64,000 nucleotides of DNA from Xylogone sp. PMI_703 (taxonomy: Eukaryota > Ascomycota > Leotiomycetes), in NCBI GenBank assembly GCA_021399445.1, contig JAJTUQ010000004.1, positions 1,860,001 through 1,924,000 on the forward strand, read 5' to 3'. The notes beneath the pieces are model-generated. The model ran no database searches. It was not told the DNA's origin and saw only the letters and a list, made by a program, of their open reading frames with translations. The translations under genes were made by a program, and so were the position numbers. The stretch's first letter is position 1. Every line of letters starts with the position of its first letter. Below are positions 1-8,392 of the stretch, in pieces.

Positions 1-526
1 GTGCGTTCTTTTTTAGTAGAGTAGCGTAACACAGGCTATCCACCAATGGCGCTTCTCGCCACAACCATCAATTCAAAGAGGACTATACCAGTGGCGTACT
101 CATTTTTGCCAAGTGTTGCTTCTATACGTGTGAGACTGCTACTGGCTCCCCACTCTCAAGGTTGAAGTGAACTGAACCGTAAAAATACCAGGAACTGAAA
201 GCAGTAATCACGCAAATAAAGTAATAACGTGGTCAGTCAAGCCTTGTCACCCGGGTTAAAGTGTCATATTGTGAAGCTGGACGGGTGACAGTCTTCTCAG
301 TGATAGCTGGCACTGTTCTCTAATTCACAACCATAAAGCTTCCTCCTCTTACTACCTTTACAAGCTCCTCTCCAGCAAAGGGCTCAGAAATATCAACCTT
401 CACTGACTTTCTCGTGATATCCCGAAAGCCGAAGTAGGTTTGGACGAATTCCCTCTTTGTGTATCTCGAATAACGCATGCACTTTCTTCCCAGAAGCTGT
501 TTGAATCAGTTGAAGTTAGACCAAAA
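1..526. other. Gene-free left edge with a short inverted repeat
   Basis: I see no convincing coding exon in this stretch. The only structure I noticed is a perfect 9-bp inverted repeat, TGTCACCCG at 245-253 and CGGGTGACA at 282-290, separated by 28 bases. It could be a hairpin or a paired protein-binding site. The stretch is probably the 5' flank of the small gene starting at 527. Confidence 0.4.
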
Positions 527-790
527 ATGTCAGCGAATAACACCAACACCGACTCCTCACTGACAAGCGGCTCTGTCCAACCCCCGTCTGACAGAGATCA
601 GCCCTGGAAGAAGTTCTTCCAGGAACCTACATCAGAAGAGAAGCAACATCCGGGAGAAGATCTCATTACGGTAAAGCCTCATGATAAAGAGACTCGTGTG
701 TGTGGTTGCGCCGTTACGTGCACTGGTGCATGCTCTTGCGGCAATTCTGACTGCTTTTGTTCAGGAGGGCAGCCGTTTCTGGCTGCGTGA
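527..790 (+). CDS. Small hypothetical protein with metallothionein-like cysteine tail
   Basis: This encodes 87 residues if translation starts at the ATG at 527, which has a good fungal context (AAAATG). An upstream in-frame ATG at 440 would add 29 unremarkable residues. The first 58 residues are polar and low in complexity, rich in S, T, P, D and E, with no signal peptide or membrane segment. The tail has seven cysteines in the pattern C-x-C-x3-C-x3-C-x-C-x4-C-x-C, with G, S and N between them. Small fungal metallothioneins share this style of closely spaced CxC pairs, so metal (Cu/Zn) binding is a reasonable inference, although I know of no exact family match. It stands alone upstream of the cluster. 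It could also be a spurious ORF, because nothing but the Cys tail supports it. Confidence 0.4.
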   Translation: MSANNTNTDSSLTSGSVQPPSDRDQPWKKFFQEPTSEEKQHPGEDLITVKPHDKETRVCGCAVTCTGACSCGNSDCFCSGGQPFLAA

Positions 791-1165
791 AGGGGCATTT
801 GTATCATAGTTAATATTTGGCTAAGGCATTCTGTGATCAGAAGTCTTTAATGGTCATATAGTATCACGAGCACCCTTTCACCAGTAGAAATTCAAAGCAA
901 ATACTTTTCTTCCTGGATGGTGCCATCTCCTAACGCAATGAGAAATCTATCCCAAAGTTTTTGATATATTCAATGGATCAATCTTAACACAGAACGATCT
1001 TAGCGTACATTCTTGGTGTGCCTAGCGACCAATTGCCAGGGTCTGACGGGCCGCATGCGTTGGCAGCATCTAAGTTGTCCAGACCTTGAATTTAAGTATG
1101 GTCTGTAAAACCTTTCAGTCTGTTATCACCTGGTAAAAACTTACCCAGGGTGTTCTTAGTTTAAG
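791..1165. other. Intergenic, probable promoter of the AsaB-like gene
   Basis: There is no coding signal here. The sequence probably holds the terminator of the small upstream ORF and the promoter and 5' UTR of the gene at 1166. I recognise no clear TATA box or regulator site. Confidence 0.4.
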
Positions 1166-2304
1166 ATGGCTGCTAATAGTGTATTCACATCAGAATGTCC
1201 CCAGTCAGACTCTGCTCAGCACGAGTCTGTTCGGCTGAGATATATCCAATGGAAGGATGAATTCGACTTCGAAAAACCTTATGAAATTCTTTCCGAGACT
1301 CCCGAGGGCTTCCCACGATCCAACTTCACGATAAGCTTAGGGCCAGAGGAGACCATCCATGATATACGGGGCCAGGAGAGCAAGTTCAACCTAGACAACC
1401 ATGCCTTCGAAATACGGACACACAAACTGACTGTATCCTCCTTTGATAAGGATACTATAGAGCAAGAATATCTTGGTTCTATCAAATCCTTTCTGCAAGA
1501 ATTTGATCCAGGGGCAGAAGTGTACATATTCGACTGGAGGGTGGGGATATTATGGTTAACAACTAATGATTGTATCATGGCTAACGGCTAATAGCTTCGC
1601 TCGAGCGACCTAAAGAAAACTAAATTTGTGCCGGGGGCAGTTATTGACTTGAACGATCCCCTTGTTTATCTCCAACCGGTCCTTGCAGCTCATGTTGGTG
1701 CGTAAAATATCATCACAGTGTTTGAAGCCAAGTCAACTAAGCATGTTCCAAGACCAAAGTCAGTTTGCTGCCCGACAACGAGTTGAGCATCACATGGGAG
1801 CTCGTGCCGAGAAACTTCTCAAGAGAAGGTTTAGAATTATCAAGTTTAGTAACCCGCTATTTTCCTCGGTCTCTTTGTATCACCCTCCGAATAGCACTGA
1901 CTAGAGTACAGTGTTTGGCGGCCACTCCATAATCCTATCGAGAACTATCCGTTAGCAGTTTGTGATGGAAGTACTGTTCCAGCAGATATGTTGGTAGCCG
2001 TGGACCATGTGCGGAAATATTATACTGGAGAAAGCCTATATCCGCTAGCTTGCTCAAAATATCGATGGCACTATTTGAACTTGCAGACCAAGGACGAAGT
2101 CCTTTTATTCAAAACGTTCGACTCCAAAGAGGATGTCCCGGCAAAATGTATGTGTTGTAGTTTATTGACTAATATTGCCTATAGTTTTGAAGTTGATGTT
2201 TTGCAGGCTGCCCTCATACTTCTTTCGCCCAGTCAGGTGTGCGAGCCAATGCCAATTCGCGAGAAACGATTGAAGTTAGGGCTCTGGTGTTTTCGAAGGA
2301 ATGA
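1166..2304 (+). CDS. CmcJ/AsaB-family hydroxylase or oxidoreductase
   Basis: Five exons (1166-1540, 1595-1697, 1753-1843, 1912-2147, 2207-2304) splice to 903 nt and 300 residues. The product fits the CmcJ/AsaB family of putative hydroxylases and oxidoreductases, which are common in fungal secondary-metabolite clusters. Family landmarks appear in order across the exon joints: VRLRYIQW near the N-terminus, LDNHAFEIRTHKLTVSSF, EVYIFDWRLRSSD (exons 1/2), QPVLAAHVDQSQFAARQRVE (exons 2/3), KRRFRIINVWRP (exons 3/4), YLNLQTKDEVLLFKTFDSKE, and the closing ETIEVRALVFSKE. The H-V-D segment after exon 2 is the family's conserved His-Asp pair. There is no signal peptide, so it is probably cytosolic. The exact chemistry is not predictable. 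It heads the candidate cluster next to broken SDR and methyltransferase genes. The donor of intron 3 (GTTTAG) is non-consensus, but it gives the expected IINVWRP reading. Confidence 0.85.
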
Positions 2305-2400
2305 TCTACAATACTCACCATCAATCTTGATTAGCCACCCGCAATGGTCTTTACAATGTACGCTAGCGTGACATCGTAGTAAAAATACATATATTTGACC

Positions 2401-2940
2401 TCAAAGAGTGTCAACCTTCAACCTGTAAAGCTTCCGCTGCACACATATACTGTCCCTTCCCTTGCGAAGATCGTCCAAGATTTCGTCGATGTTTCCATCA
2501 AGATCAACGTAGATACCACTTAAGAGCGGCGCGTCTTGATGAGTAGCAAGCATGATGCACACACTAGCGACAGCTTCTGGACTAGACTTGGAGCAAGTTG
2601 AAAGTTGGCTTATCAGATGGCGGAAACGCTTAACGCGATGTAAACTCTTATTGTCAACTACTCCAGGTCTATCAAGAATACTTCCAGGTTGGAGATAGTA
2701 ACTGTAAACTCCTCTCCCTTTGACTTCACTTTCGAGATTGTGATGGAATTTAAGCAATGCCGTCTTCACTATCGAGTAAGCACCTCCATACGGAATAGCT
2801 AGAGCTGCATTCTGGCTGTCAATGCTCATTATTATTCCACTTCTACGAGTAAGCATTGATAATGACAGCTTGCAGGCAAATGCTACCAAGCTTGTTGTGA
2901 TAACTTTCCGCTAGGCGCTCATGTCTACATAACAGTCTAA
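2401..2940 (-). pseudogene. Short-chain dehydrogenase/reductase remnant (5' truncated, nonsense)
   Basis: The frame open from 2889 to 2401 gives the C-terminal half of a classical SDR. It has the catalytic Ser region (GIIMSIDSQNA), the Y-x3-K catalytic pair in AYSIVKTALLKF, the YLQPGSI loop and a C-terminal tail. The N-terminal TGxxxGxG cofactor loop and the NNAG strand are missing. Just upstream the same frame reads DMSA-stop-RKVITTSL. SDRs normally have a Trp at the stop position (WxxVIxxNL), so the TAG at 2911-2913 is most simply TGG mutated to TAG. Another in-frame stop lies about 20 codons further up. Within another 70 bp an O-methyltransferase fragment begins on the opposite strand, so there is no room for the missing half. 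I infer a dead gene broken by rearrangement and point mutation. Confidence 0.7.
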
Positions 2941-3005
2941 AGCATTAAATCTAACAACCCCTGTCTAGCACGCCTTATCAGTGGCCTTAAGGAGAGAAAA
3001 TTTGG

Positions 3006-3395
3006 ATGTTGTTAGAGTTACATCCACATCGAGCACTGAAAATGGTGGCGGGAATGAGATCTTATAATGCTGGAAATGTGTCTGGCGGGGCGTACCTATT
3101 TGAACCTGAACCCTACAAGCTCGAATTGAAGGATAGCAACGTTGCTATGATGGATATTGTGAGTGGTCAGGGTATCATTACGGCGGATATACACCGGAGG
3201 TATTCAGGTATCAAAGTTCAACTGATTGTACAAGATCTAGCGTCTACTTTCAACATAGTTGCTCGCTCACCTATTGGAGTAGAGCTTCTGGTTTGCAATA
3301 TCTTGACGCTATGGCCTGCGAAGAATGGTTGAATTTTTTTTATTATCAACATAGCTTCCATGATAGGAATGGCAGCAGCTATGGTACTCACTAAA
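3006..3395 (+). pseudogene. O-methyltransferase fragment (SAM-binding region only)
   Basis: The open stretch 3006-3332 gives 108 residues matching the middle of a fungal plant-type (caffeate-like) O-methyltransferase. It contains AYLFEPEPYKLEL, the SAM-binding Rossmann motif reading MMDIVSGQGIITADIHRRY (family VDVGGGxG), then VQLIVQDLAST and PIGVELL. The N-terminal dimerisation half is absent. The third Gly position of the SAM loop region is altered (DIVSGQG). After the stop at 3332 another frame reads FYYQHSFHDRNG, resembling the family's (Y)xFRxIxHDW segment with Trp replaced by Arg. This points to a frameshift and further decay. With the SDR relic alongside, it looks like a lost tailoring module of the cluster. 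Confidence 0.65.
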
Positions 3396-3457
3396 AGCGA
3401 AACATGCCAAGGAGTTGCTTGGTATACTCATATTGAGCTAAACTAGTCTGTAAAAGT

Positions 3458-4466
3458 CTATTTTGCAAATACCATACGATTCTTAATATTCCCAATACCA
3501 TCAATCTTGACCTCAACGACATCCCCATCTTGCAGCCATGCTGGGGGTTTTGCAAAGACAGCAACACCATTCGGTGTCCCAGTCATGATTACTGTCCCTT
3601 GACGAAGTGTCATTCCTCTAGTCAGATGCCTTAAGATGGTCCCCACGTCGAAGATTAGTTCATCTAGTCCAGTCTTCTGTTTCTCAATACCGTTCACCAG
3701 AGTACGCATAGTCAGCTTGGAAGGATCAGGGATCGCATCCGTCGAGCAGATTATGGGCCCTATTGGAGCGAATTTGTCAAAGGATTTGGGATAGCAATTC
3801 TGATTTCCGGAACGCTTAGGATCCGTTTGCCAAAATCGTGAAGAGACGTCATTGCCAACAGTGTAACCTAGAACATAGTCTAATGGATCATCCGACTCAG
3901 TGAGGTTCTTACAGGTTTTGCTTATTATGATGCAGAATTCTCCCTAAATTCACGTCAGAATTTTGCATAGTAATTTTGGTAGTCTTGCACTTACTTCGTA
4001 GTCTAGATGCAGGGCTTCTTTATGTATCGGAATGTCCTCATACGGTCCCGCAAGGCAATCTATATTTCTACTTAGCATCTCTCTCATATACTACCATATG
4101 CTCAGAACTTACCAGCAAACTTCGTGAAGACCACAGGATAATCCGGGATTATAAACTTAGTAACATTAGCAAATGTATCGCCCAGCAATGACTCGGATGT
4201 CTTACTCCTCCTTCTATAGCGTGTGACTTATAATTAATGCCAATCCCAACAACAATTGGCGTGGAAGATAGGGGGCAAAGGACTTTGGCAATTTTTGATC
4301 TCTTCTCAGTCAATCTGAAATCAGCGGACCATGGCTCAGATCCCTCATATATGGATACCTCGAGTCCAACCAGATCTTCCTGGAGATACCCTGTCGTATC
4401 TACTTCACCATAATGCACAGTTCCTTCGGAGTCCTCGAATCGTATGAGACGTTGAAACCCTGCCAT
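3458..4466 (-). CDS. Fumarylacetoacetate hydrolase (FAH) family protein
   Basis: Four exons (4466-4206, 4155-4113, 4059-3995, 3943-3458) total 855 nt and 284 residues. The product is a FAH-superfamily hydrolase, decarboxylase or isomerase of the short type. Landmarks are PIVVGIGINYKSHAIEGG (the conserved GLNYxxHAxE entry), PDYPVVFTKFADCLAGPYED, LDYEGEFCIIISK (metal-ligand region), DYVLGYTVGNDVSSRFWQ, DKFAPIGPIICS, and the C-terminal VIMTGTPNGV with GDVVEVKIDGIG. The members I know bind Mg2+ or Mn2+ and cleave C-C bonds in diketo or oxalo acids; substrates cannot be told from sequence. All introns are 48-54 bp. It is a plausible catabolic or tailoring enzyme of the cluster, on the opposite strand from the ornithine-cyclodeaminase-like gene. 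Confidence 0.88.
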
Positions 4467-6135
4467 TTTCGCGCAAAAGCAGCTTTTCGCGGCAGAGAGT
4501 CAATTGAAAGCTTATTACTTTTGTTTTCTCATGAATTTCCTTGATATCATTGATCTTTATTTTTCAGGTCTAAAAACCAAAGTGGGATAATGTGGCGCTC
4601 TAGGCGCGACCATATTGTAAAAAGTAGCAAGACTACAACTGCTTCCGCGCAAGACAAGTCAGGCCCATTACTTTCGCCCCACAAGTAGCTCCTAAATATT
4701 GGGAGTTTTCTTCTGGTTTAGAGTGATAAGCTGTCTGAGTCATACCCATTAAGTGTACTTCGGGAGGAGTGATAATGGATCATCAATATTAACTGGGTTT
4801 GTTTCTGACCGTGGCATCATGATACTTTGCTGATACTCTCAATCAGTCTTTGATGTGACCAAATGCATAACGAGAGAATAAATTCGACGATACGTAGGGT
4901 ACTCCACACTACCAGATGAAGAGGAATAACAATCTACATAATTACACCATCCCCTTGTTTGAGTTTATGTCCTGGCAAGCTCGATTCTCTCCAAAGTTCC
5001 ATTCTTAGTTAATCACCGTAGTGATTTCATCAGACAACCATAAGTTTCTGTTCCTCACTATACTAATCTCTGATCGACTTTTACTACTTATCGAAACGGC
5101 TAAACAATTGAATTGGAATATCTTCAATATTATTTATTCACCATGCAATCGACTCGCAACTAGACTATTAGCTACATCTCACTAGATAGCGTGCTATGGA
5201 AAATCATGTATCCGGGATAATGCACCACCGTGGAATAACCCCTTGAGGTAAAATTGTATAGAAGGCCACAACTCTCAGAAACTTTAAGGTATCCGAATTG
5301 AGTAATGTACTATCCAACTAGCACGAAGGGAAGAGCTAGCCAAGGAATCCCAGTGTAATATATGGGTGGTCACTGAGTTACGCACAGAGATTCTGACATC
5401 CATTCAACGCGAATATACACAATAAGACGAGCATAGTACTACACATGACATACTACAGATTATGAGGACGTTGGTTCAACAACGAAGTCCGTCGGCAAGA
5501 TATTCTTTCATAGCTCCTCCATAGAAAGGAAATAATCAATACAACCGGCAATTATTCGTAGGAAATAACTAAACTGAAACAAATACCGCCGCTATTTCAT
5601 CGAGTTATACTTACATACATCAACACCACAGAGTTCGTGTGAAACTCGTTAGCAATCTACAATCTTATTTTCACAAGAAGTAGCTGTTACATCTCACTAC
5701 GCATATTGCAAAACATACACGTTATTATTGAATATGGGGGCCAGGGGCATGACGAACATGGCCCACATCGACCCCATCGGACGGTCCGACTTCGCTGTTT
5801 CGTCGTCTCCGACAAATCAATAAAGATTAAGCAACCGGCACTAGGTCTGGAAGAGGTAATCCTTTCCGCCGCCGGTCACATTGCGCATTCTGCACTGAAT
5901 ATTGCAACGATAGTGGGGGAGGGGCAGAGTGCTCGCCCCTCACTAGCGAAGGTCGAAGACAGCCAGATTTGGAGGTAAGAAAGTTATTAGAATGGATATT
6001 GCAATTGTATGAATTTTTTAGAGCATTGCAGAACAAGTTGAAATATACTATCTTTTGAGCTCTCAATTATCGTTCGAGCATTTCTCGCCATAACATCATC
6101 GAAACGAATTACTATTAAAAGACAATAAACTAATT
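4467..6135. other. 1.7-kb divergent intergenic region (FAH / OCD-like genes)
   Basis: I find no coding exon here. The region is AT-rich and lies between the 5' ends of the minus-strand FAH gene and the plus-strand ornithine-cyclodeaminase-like gene, so it should contain both promoters. The only clear structure is the palindrome at 5777-5789, annotated separately. Confidence 0.45.
5777..5789. promoter_or_regulatory. CGG-N5-CCG palindrome, possible Zn2Cys6 regulator site
   Basis: The sequence TCGGACGGTCCGA is a perfect palindrome around a single central base. It contains CGG and CCG half-sites five bases apart, the classical arrangement bound by dimers of fungal Zn2Cys6 proteins. It lies about 350 bp upstream of the OCD-like start, and a Zn2Cys6 gene sits at 12806 in the same cluster. 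A related CGGACGG occurs near 8524, upstream of dioxygenase A. The link to this regulator is inference. Confidence 0.3.
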
Positions 6136-7140
6136 ATGAAGGAGATCTACATTACTTACCTCAATGGCCCCGACGTGGAGGCCTTGAACATGACGAATGA
6201 AGAGATATTAGGTGCCATTGAGAAGCAACTCCTAGCCCAGGGGCAAGGCGAGACCGTGATTGAGCCTCGAGTACACTTGGTACCAGAGCACTCTTCTAAG
6301 GGACACTTCAATGTCCTCAGAGGGGTAGTGAATCCACTACACGCAGCAGGAGTGAAAATAGTAGGAGACTTTGTCAATAACTACAAATTCGGTCTTCCAT
6401 CAGAATTCGCTATTCTCAACCTCTTCGACCCCGAGACAGGAGTGCCAATAGCGATACTAGATGCCACTGCGATTACAGAGATGCGAACCGGAGCAACCAC
6501 AGCCATTGGCGCAAAATACCTCGCGAAGAAGAACAGCAAGATCTTGGGTCATATTGGAGCACGAGGGAGTTCGTACTGGAATATTCGCTTTCTTGATAGT
6601 CTTTTCAATTTCGATGAGATCAGGTTACATTCGAGACGAGCAGAGAGTCGCGAGGCACTGGGTGAGAAACTGAGTAAGGAGCTTGGAAAGAAAGTCCTTG
6701 TTTTAGATAACTGGGAAGATACGATTCGTGGCGCGGATATTGTCGTTGAAGCTGCTCGGTTGCCTGCTCCGGAACCGCTGCTGAAGACTGAGTGGATCAA
6801 GAAGGGCGCACTTGTGATGCCGTATGGAACCATGAGCGCCGTTGAGCTATCTCTAACGGATATCATGTCGAAGGTACTAGTTGACGACTGGGGTCAGTGC
6901 AAGAAGGGACTTCCATACGGTGCGCTTCGACAACATGTGGACTCGGATCGAATCACAGAAGAGAATCTTCATGCTGAACTTGGTCAGGTTGTGGCAGGGA
7001 AGAAAATTGGACGTGAAAATGATGATGAAACTATTCTGTTCTGGCATAGAGGTCTGAGTTTGGCAGATGTGGCTCTGGGTAAAGCGATGCTTGAAAAGGC
7101 GGAAAAGTTGAAAATCGGACAGACGCTGCGCTTCGCATAA
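6136..7140 (+). CDS. Ornithine cyclodeaminase / mu-crystallin family enzyme
   Basis: This is an intronless gene of 334 residues, full length for the family. The N-terminal part carries the substrate-domain landmarks PRVHLVP, GVKIVGDF, NLFDPETGVPIAILDAT and TEMRTGATTAIGAKYLA (usual family form LTxxRTaAxsaxaakyLA). The NAD-binding Rossmann segment reads ILGHIGARGSSYWNIRFLD instead of the commoner GxGxQAxxQ, followed by IRLHSRR. Later landmarks are GADIVVEAARLP, KKGALVMPYG, VDDWGQCK and the C-terminal LADVALGKAML. Members are NAD(P)-dependent ornithine cyclodeaminases, ketimine and pyrroline-2-carboxylate reductases, or alanine dehydrogenases, so chemistry on a C=N or amino-acid substrate is likely. 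The enzyme should be cytosolic. It lies between the FAH gene and dioxygenase A, tail to tail with the latter (175-bp gap). Confidence 0.88.
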   Translation: MKEIYITYLNGPDVEALNMTNEEILGAIEKQLLAQGQGETVIEPRVHLVPEHSSKGHFNVLRGVVNPLHAAGVKIVGDFVNNYKFGLPSEFAILNLFDPETGVPIAILDATAITEMRTGATTAIGAKYLAKKNSKILGHIGARGSSYWNIRFLDSLFNFDEIRLHSRRAESREALGEKLSKELGKKVLVLDNWEDTIRGADIVVEAARLPAPEPLLKTEWIKKGALVMPYGTMSAVELSLTDIMSKVLVDDWGQCKKGLPYGALRQHVDSDRITEENLHAELGQVVAGKKIGRENDDETILFWHRGLSLADVALGKAMLEKAEKLKIGQTLRFA

Positions 7141-7315
7141 TCGATACATAATTTAAATAAGGAATCTTAGGGGAAATGATACAAACAAGCATACTGCGAT
7201 AAATGTATGGAATAGATTAGAAGATTGTACATAGTCTTGCTCGTCAACTAGGTTACGCCTCTAGCATCTGTCTCATTCATGCTGTATTAGCATATATCGG
7301 TCTATTTTACTTGGT

Positions 7316-8392
7316 TCATCCCATTTCCTCGAGGGTGTTTCGCAAGTAGTCCATCTGCTCTTTAACCCAATCGGCCATGAGTTTCTTGATTTCGTCTGCC
7401 CTGTATCCTTTGGTCTCCAAGTCCTCCTTCATGGCGGTTGCTCTTTTAGAGACAACATCCATTCGGTACGTGGTCCATTGCATGAATAGGGTATCGTTAT
7501 TGCTGATACCTTTCACTGTAGCCAGGGTGCTTGTGTCTCTCAATAGAGGATTCTTTGGCCTGAATGAAGTGACCATTGTGATACGTTCACCTCTGCTGAC
7601 ACAGCGTAGAGCAGCATGAGTTATGGAACCTCCTTGCATCATAACAGCATATCCCATTCCGGGCTGTCTCATCTTAACAATCTCCCCGCTGCCTGTCTTG
7701 ATTGCCGTCTCTCCACCTTTCATATATTCGGCATCAGAGAGCATCAAGACACAAACCCAAGGATAAGAATCGTTGTGCCAGTTGCTTCCAAGGGCTCCAA
7801 GTTTCTCATCATAGAATCGAGTCCCCGCAGCGTCTATGTTTGCCTGTTCGCCAGCAGCATCTGTTGTATCCGCAATTTCAGACTCCTTTGGTGGAACCTC
7901 AGGAGGCAGTGTCTCAGTAATCGGCGCATTCTTGTCGGTGTTAGCATCTAGCTGGACGTTGAGCTGTCCAATCTCATAGTCAAACACAATCTCCAAGTCC
8001 ACTCCAGCGGCTTGAGAACAAGCCCGTCTCACTTCTTCACTTCGCCAGAGATCATACACGAACGGTGCGTCTTTACCATATCCTCGGATGCGATAGACTC
8101 CAGGGTATTTCACGCCGCCATACTTCTCTACGATCTCTCTGCGAAAGATGTCTGCTCGAACTTCTCGAATGCCTTCTTCGCTGAGGAGCCGGAATGGAAC
8201 GGTAACGGCAACAGGTGAAGTTGCTCGAGCTGGCTTCAGACCAAGAGATTCTAAGGTTATAGATTCAGAAGGCGGTTCATATTGCATGTGCTTCGCTGGC
8301 TCAAACTTTGCTGGTTTGTATGTTGGTGCAGTAATGGGCTCCAGGTTAGTAGCTGGAGGAGCCTGGGGTTGAAGAACTGCGGCCGACGCCAT
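7316..8392 (-). CDS. PhyH-like Fe(II)/2-oxoglutarate dioxygenase A
   Basis: Single exon, 358 residues. The double-stranded beta-helix core carries the iron-binding H-x-D in NWHNDSYPWVCVLMLSDA, followed by GGETAIKTGSGEIVKM. The distal His is in GGSITHAALRCVSRGERI, followed by ITMVTSFRPKNP, whose Arg probably binds 2-oxoglutarate. The N-terminus is Pro- and Ala-rich with no secretion signal. The C-terminal 80 residues are helical (DTLFMQWTTYRMDV...). It is clearly paralogous to the gene at 14512-15669: both share (W)H-x-D-S-x-PWVCV-x-MLSDA-x-YM-x-GGET, VTSFRPxxPLL and QWTTYRxxV. A central insert (about residues 165-195, rich in P, E, D and A) is copy-specific in length. It probably hydroxylates or desaturates a small molecule. 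The assignment to the phytanoyl-CoA dioxygenase group rests on motif order, and the substrate is unknown. Confidence 0.8.
   Translation of the reverse strand: MASAAVLQPQAPPATNLEPITAPTYKPAKFEPAKHMQYEPPSESITLESLGLKPARATSPVAVTVPFRLLSEEGIREVRADIFRREIVEKYGGVKYPGVYRIRGYGKDAPFVYDLWRSEEVRRACSQAAGVDLEIVFDYEIGQLNVQLDANTDKNAPITETLPPEVPPKESEIADTTDAAGEQANIDAAGTRFYDEKLGALGSNWHNDSYPWVCVLMLSDAEYMKGGETAIKTGSGEIVKMRQPGMGYAVMMQGGSITHAALRCVSRGERITMVTSFRPKNPLLRDTSTLATVKGISNNDTLFMQWTTYRMDVVSKRATAMKEDLETKGYRADEIKKLMADWVKEQMDYLRNTLEEMG

Noticed and set aside
5706..6066. Overlapping ORFs upstream of the OCD-like gene
   Set aside because: There is no conserved motif, both strands are open over the same bases, and the position is that of a promoter.
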